Source of the DNA: an uncultured Rhodoblastus sp.
GTDB lineage: Bacteria; Pseudomonadota; Alphaproteobacteria; Rhizobiales; Beijerinckiaceae
Assembly (NCBI RefSeq): GCF_903903185.1
Contig: NZ_CAIUXT010000234.1
Span: 1-43,676 of the forward strand
DNA length: 43,676 nucleotides
Direction: 5' to 3'
In this document: positions 40,539 through 43,676 of the stretch, in pieces
Position numbering within the stretch: position 1 is the first letter of the stretch
Layout: each line of letters starts with the position of its first letter
Program-made: the position numbers and the translations under genes
The notes under the pieces: generated by a model
The model's input: only the letters and a program-made list of their open reading frames with translations
Told to the model about the DNA's origin: nothing
Database searches by the model: none

Positions 40539-42089
40539 ATGCCGAACCTGAGCGAAATTCTCGACGCCTTTCCCGAAATCGAAAATCACCGCCCCTGGCC
40601 ACGGCGCCTCGTCGATGCGGCAAGCTGGCGCGCCCTGACCGAACTTCTGGCCGAAGGAGAGATTTCGCTGCTCGGGCTTTGGGGGGACGCCGGCCATGTT
40701 CATATGGCGGTTCTCGCAACGGAGCCCTGGTCGATCGCCGTCGCCAGCCTGGCCTGCGCGAATGGAAAATTCCCGTCGGTCGGCCGCCATCATGCGCCGG
40801 CGATCCGGCTTGAGCGGACGATCCATGACCTGTTCGGCCATGAGGCTTCGGGCGCCGTCGACAAGCGGCCGTGGCTCGACCATGGCCGCTGGCGGCTCCG
40901 AGCGCCGCTTGGCCAACAGACTCCGCCGCTTGGCCAACAGACTCCGCCGCTTGGCGAACGGACGACGCCGCCCGCCTATGACTTCGTGAAAAACATCGGC
41001 GAAGGCCTGCACCAGATACCCGTTGGACCGGTCCATGCCGGGATCATCGAACCCGGACATTTCCGCTTCACCGCCAATGGCGAAACCATCGTGCGGCTGG
41101 AGGAGAGGCTTGGCTATGTCCACAAGGGAGTCGAAGGGCTGATGGCGGGCGCTCCGCTCGCGCGCGCGGCGAGGCTCGCGGCGCGCTGTTCGGGCGACAG
41201 CACCGTGGCCTGTTCGCTGGCTTTTTCGCGCGCCGTCGAAGCGGCCATGGGCGTCGAGGTTTTGGCGGGCGCCGTCTCGGTCAGGGCATTGATGGCGGAA
41301 CTGGAGCGTCTCGCCAATCACATCGGCGACATTGGCGCCATTTGCAACGACGCGGCCTTCGCGCTGATGCTCGCTTATTGCAGCGTGCTGCGGGAACGCA
41401 TTCTGCGCGCCTGTTACACCGGCTTCGGCCATCGGCTGATGATGGACGCCATCGTTCCCGGCGGCCTCAGCGTCGATTTCGGCGAAAACGAAGCCGAAGT
41501 CATTCGCCAACTCGTTGCGACGGTTCGCCTCGCCATGCCGCAACTGATCGAACTCTATGACGACACCGCCTCCTTGCAGGATCGAACAGCGGGATCGGGC
41601 GTTCTGAAGCGGGAACTGGCGCGGCGCTTCGCCTGCGGCGGCTTTGTCGGGCGCGGTTCCGGACGCTCGTTCGACGCGCGCCGCGATGTCGCCTATCCGC
41701 CCTACGATCGGCTGTCGTTCGACGTGCCGGTGCTGCAGGAGGGCGACGTCAACGCGCGCGTCTGGATCCGCATCAAGGAAGTCGAACAGAGTCTGGGCCT
41801 GATCGAGCAGATCCTGACGTCGGCCCCGTCGGCAGGAAGAATCAACGCCGAGCCGCGCGCAACACAGGCCTGCGCGACGGAGGGTCTTGCGCTGGTGGAG
41901 GGTTTTCGCGGCGACATTCTGGCGTGGGTGCGCGTGGCGCCCGACGCAACCATCGAGCGCTGCCACCTGCGCGATCCGTCCTGGTTCCAGTGGCCGGTGC
42001 TTGAAGCCGCCATCGAGGGCAATATCGTCGCCGACTTTCCTTTGTGCAACAAATCCTTCAACTGCTCCTATTCGGGGCACGATCTTTAG
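40539..42089 (+). CDS. hyfG: HyfG-like large subunit lacking the NiFe site
   Basis: 516 residues: a NuoC-like domain (~1-120), a repeat-bearing linker (~123-148) and a NuoD/hydrogenase large-subunit domain (~150-516). Active [NiFe] enzymes have CxxC near the start and near the end of this domain. Here the first site reads R-C217-S-G-D-S-T-V-A-C225-S and the last L-C503-N-K-S-F-N-C509-S-Y-S-G. Aligned on SLAF and on the C-terminal DFP-S-YS pattern, the four nickel ligand positions are S218, S221, S510 and G513. It therefore cannot hold a normal NiFe centre, as in Ehr complexes. GGGAGG is 4 bases before ATG 40539; the upstream ATG 40503 lies in hyfF. Confidence 0.88.
   Translation: MPNLSEILDAFPEIENHRPWPRRLVDAASWRALTELLAEGEISLLGLWGDAGHVHMAVLATEPWSIAVASLACANGKFPSVGRHHAPAIRLERTIHDLFGHEASGAVDKRPWLDHGRWRLRAPLGQQTPPLGQQTPPLGERTTPPAYDFVKNIGEGLHQIPVGPVHAGIIEPGHFRFTANGETIVRLEERLGYVHKGVEGLMAGAPLARAARLAARCSGDSTVACSLAFSRAVEAAMGVEVLAGAVSVRALMAELERLANHIGDIGAICNDAAFALMLAYCSVLRERILRACYTGFGHRLMMDAIVPGGLSVDFGENEAEVIRQLVATVRLAMPQLIELYDDTASLQDRTAGSGVLKRELARRFACGGFVGRGSGRSFDARRDVAYPPYDRLSFDVPVLQEGDVNARVWIRIKEVEQSLGLIEQILTSAPSAGRINAEPRATQACATEGLALVEGFRGDILAWVRVAPDATIERCHLRDPSWFQWPVLEAAIEGNIVADFPLCNKSFNCSYSGHDL
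40905..40967 (+). repeat. Three tandem 21-bp repeats inside hyfG
   Basis: Two identical units (CCGCTTGGCCAACAGACTCCG, written here as its first 20 bases CCGCTTGGCCAACAGACTCC plus G) and a third, diverged unit encode PLGQQTP-PLGQQTP-PLGERTT. They lengthen the linker between the NuoC-like and NuoD-like domains without breaking the frame. Confidence 0.9.
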
Positions 42090-42097
42090 GATCGCTC

Positions 42098-42619
42098 ATG
42101 CGCGACATTCTGCTTCAAAGCATTTGGCGGACGCCTCTGACCGAGCCGCGCCCTCCGGCCGACGACGCCGAATCGCTCGAACTGCGCGCCCAACTCAAGC
42201 AGGGCGTCGATGCTTTTTTCGACGGCAGCCTGTCGATCCGGCAGGTCGACGCCGGCTCGTGCAACGGTTGCGAACTGGAAATCCATGCGCTGAACAATCC
42301 ATTTTACGATCTGGAGCGGTTCGGCCTGAAATTCGTCGCCTCGCCCCGCCACGCCGACCTGCTGCTGGTCACCGGGCCGGTGACCGAAAACATGCGCGAG
42401 GCGTTGAAGCGAACCTATGATGCGACGCCTTCGCCGAAATGGGTCGTCGCCGCCGGCGCCTGCGCGCTCGACGGCGGCATTTATGCGGGAAGTTACGCCT
42501 GCGCCGGGGGCGTATCGGAGGTCATTCCGGTCGATCTGCATATTCCCGGCTGCCCGCCCTCGCCAGACCTGTTGATCAAGGGCCTGCTGGCCTTGATGAT
42601 GAAGGGACGCCGCCGGTGA
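42098..42619 (+). CDS. hyfI: HyfI-like small subunit with intact [4Fe-4S] ligands
   Basis: 173 residues, NuoB/hydrogenase small-subunit family. The proximal (N2-type) cluster cysteines are all present: C55 and C58 in DAGSCNGCELEIHAL, C122 in VAAGACALDGG and C152 in IPGCPPSPDLLIKGLL. Thus an electron path reaches the large subunit even though that subunit has no NiFe site. AGGA precedes ATG 42098, 8 bases after the hyfG stop; an upstream in-frame ATG (42044) lies in hyfG. It ends the recognisable part of the complex. No HyfA, HyfH or maturation gene follows. Confidence 0.92.
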   Translation: MRDILLQSIWRTPLTEPRPPADDAESLELRAQLKQGVDAFFDGSLSIRQVDAGSCNGCELEIHALNNPFYDLERFGLKFVASPRHADLLLVTGPVTENMREALKRTYDATPSPKWVVAAGACALDGGIYAGSYACAGGVSEVIPVDLHIPGCPPSPDLLIKGLLALMMKGRRR

Positions 42620-42664
42620 CCGCTGGGATTTTTCATGCCGAGAAAAACGGGGCGGGGGAAAACG

Positions 42665-43141
42665 ATGTCGATGGACGACCTGGTTCTTGCGCGCGCGCTG
42701 CATGTTCTCGCGATCGTCCATTGGATCGGCGGCGTCGGCTTCGTGACGCTCGTGGTCCTTCCCTACGCCTTGTCCCGCGCGTCCGCAGCGGAAGGTCTTG
42801 CGTTTTTCGACGCTGTCGAGCGGCGGTTTGCGTCGCAGGTTCGCCTTTCCATCCCCATCGCCGGAGCCGCCGGACTCTGGTTGACCTACAAAATGGACGT
42901 GTGGGAGCGGTTCCGCGATCTCCATTTCTGGTGGATGGGCGCGATGTTGGGACTTTGGCTCGTCTTTATGATTCTCGTCTTCGTCGTCGAACCGCTGATT
43001 AAGGACAGTTTCGACGAATTGGCGGCGCGCGATCCGTCGGCCGCCTTGCATCGATTGTCCCGTCTGCATCGGATTTTGCTCGCAATCGCGGCGCTGACGA
43101 TTCTCGGAGCCGTCGCGGGAGCGCAAGGCCTGGTTTTCTGA
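42665..43141 (+). CDS. Small histidine-containing membrane protein (CopD/DUF2269-like?)
   Basis: 158 residues, four membrane helices. Histidines occur in ALHVLAIVHWIGGVGFVTLV (helix 1), in FRDLHFWWMGAMLGLWLVF (helix 3) and in ALHRLSRLHRILLAIAALTI (helix 4), a pattern that could bind a b-type heme. It looks like a distant relative of CopD-type or other four-helix membrane proteins, but I cannot name the family firmly. GGGGG precedes ATG 42665; ATG 42635 is in frame. It lies 45 bases after hyfI on the same strand, so it may be a seventh gene of that operon. Confidence 0.7.
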   Translation: MSMDDLVLARALHVLAIVHWIGGVGFVTLVVLPYALSRASAAEGLAFFDAVERRFASQVRLSIPIAGAAGLWLTYKMDVWERFRDLHFWWMGAMLGLWLVFMILVFVVEPLIKDSFDELAARDPSAALHRLSRLHRILLAIAALTILGAVAGAQGLVF

Positions 43142-43168
43142 ACAGGTTTTTGGCCGACCTGCGCCGAC

Positions 43169-43495
43169 TCAAGACCCGAGGTTTGGCGTTTCCCCCGGCG
43201 CGACGGTCATCACGTCCTGCCATTCGGGAGACTTTTCATACCGGGAGCGGACATAGGAACAATGCGGGACGATCCGGAAACCGATCCTTCGCGCGTCGGC
43301 GATCAGAGCGTCGACCAGCGCCGCCGCCGCACCGGTTCCCTTCATGCTTTCGGGGGCGTTCGTGTGTTCCGCGCCGATCAGGCCGGGACCGCAATGGATG
43401 AAGGTCAGTTCGGCTTCGGCTTGCTTGCCCGGAACGCGGGCGACATAACGGCCGCGACGGCCGTCGTCTTCCTTGGCGATCTCGATTTGCGTCAT
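43169..43495 (-). CDS. YjdJ/GTL3B-type small GNAT acetyltransferase
   Basis: 108 residues, the short N-acetyltransferase family (Acetyltransf_CG). It has GRYVARVPGKQAEAELTFIH, the acetyl-CoA loop region ESMKGTGAAAALVDALIADA and the terminal IVPHCSYVRSRYEKSPEWQD, which is diagnostic of the family. Substrates of this group are unknown. GGGAG lies before ATG 43495. It converges with the membrane protein gene 27 bases away. Confidence 0.9.
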   Translation of the reverse strand: MTQIEIAKEDDGRRGRYVARVPGKQAEAELTFIHCGPGLIGAEHTNAPESMKGTGAAAALVDALIADARRIGFRIVPHCSYVRSRYEKSPEWQDVMTVAPGETPNLGS

Positions 43496-43644
43496 GACGC
43501 TCTCCCTGGTCGCTGGCGCCGCAAGCTCATCCGGGTTTTCGGGCTCACGCCACAAGCTGTTGTTATTTTATGTATTTGGTGTTCTGGCGGCAAGGTCGGC
43601 GACCGGCTCCAACGGGTCCGGTTGCCCCTGCCGCGAAGACTAGA

Positions 43645-43676
43645 GTCGATTGCGATTCGGTTGAATCGCAATCGAC
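43645..43676. repeat. 14-bp perfect hairpin at the window edge
   Basis: GTCGATTGCGATTC and GAATCGCAATCGAC pair perfectly around GGTT, preceded by CTAGA. It is the same kind of element as 11961-11999 and probably continues beyond the window. Confidence 0.65.

Noticed and set aside
40539..42619. Functional formate hydrogenlyase or hydrogenase 4
   Set aside because: The large subunit lacks all four nickel ligands, and formate dehydrogenase, HyfH and maturation genes are absent.

Overview
The window is about 43.7 kb of GC-rich DNA, most likely chromosomal, from an alphaproteobacterium of the Hyphomicrobiales (Rhizobiales) type. A chlorophyll synthase gene (bchG) preceded by a ppaA/aerR-type cobalamin photoregulator gene, with a TGT-N12-ACA (PpsR/CrtJ-like) palindrome upstream, points to a purple non-sulfur phototroph of the Rhodoblastus/Rhodopseudomonas kind. 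Cruciform intergenic repeats of the style common in Hyphomicrobiales support this. The genus is an inference. I see no tRNA, rRNA, CRISPR array, prophage or complete insertion sequence.

Layout. 0.3-4.5 kb: a plus-strand run with a TrpD-like protein, siroheme synthase CysG, an ApbC/Mrp Fe-S carrier and a DsbA-family oxidoreductase. 4.5-11 kb: ordinary accessory genes (DUF6165-like protein, enoyl-CoA hydratase, alpha/beta hydrolase, PsiE-like protein, orphan TAXI binding protein, serine acetyltransferase). 11.4-15.6 kb: an unknown small protein, two outer-membrane proteins and a GlcG/HbpS-like secreted protein. 15.6-19.9 kb: a two-gene YeeE/YedE transporter followed by a tandemly duplicated block. 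The block holds three IHF-alpha/HU-like genes, separated by truncated 3' ends of the upstream yeeE gene and of a downstream cupin gene. 20-26.7 kb: a secreted MBL-fold hydrolase, the ppaA-bchG pair, a DUF3833 lipoprotein, an outer-membrane protein and a GcvR-like ACT protein. 26.8-28.8 kb: a minus-strand set for a periplasmic molybdopterin oxidoreductase, its cytochrome b and an MxKDx-repeat secreted peptide. 29.1-32.9 kb: a DUF779 protein, then a divergent module with PepSY protein, response regulator and histidine kinase on one side and PepSY-like protein plus cytochrome b on the other. 33-35 kb: a purple acid phosphatase and an Xre regulator.

35.5-42.6 kb carries the most interesting system: a six-gene hyfBCEFGI-like operon related to complex I and group 4 hydrogenases. 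Its large subunit lacks all four nickel-ligating cysteines, while the small subunit keeps its four Fe-S cysteines. No ferredoxin-like HyfA/HyfH, no maturation genes and no formate dehydrogenase are present. This fits the energy-converting-hydrogenase-related (Ehr) group, whose reaction is not settled. It is preceded by a cluster of short palindromes and followed by a small histidine-bearing membrane protein that may belong to it.

Starts were chosen by ribosome-binding site and family length. Functions are from recognition of motifs by eye; no database search was run.
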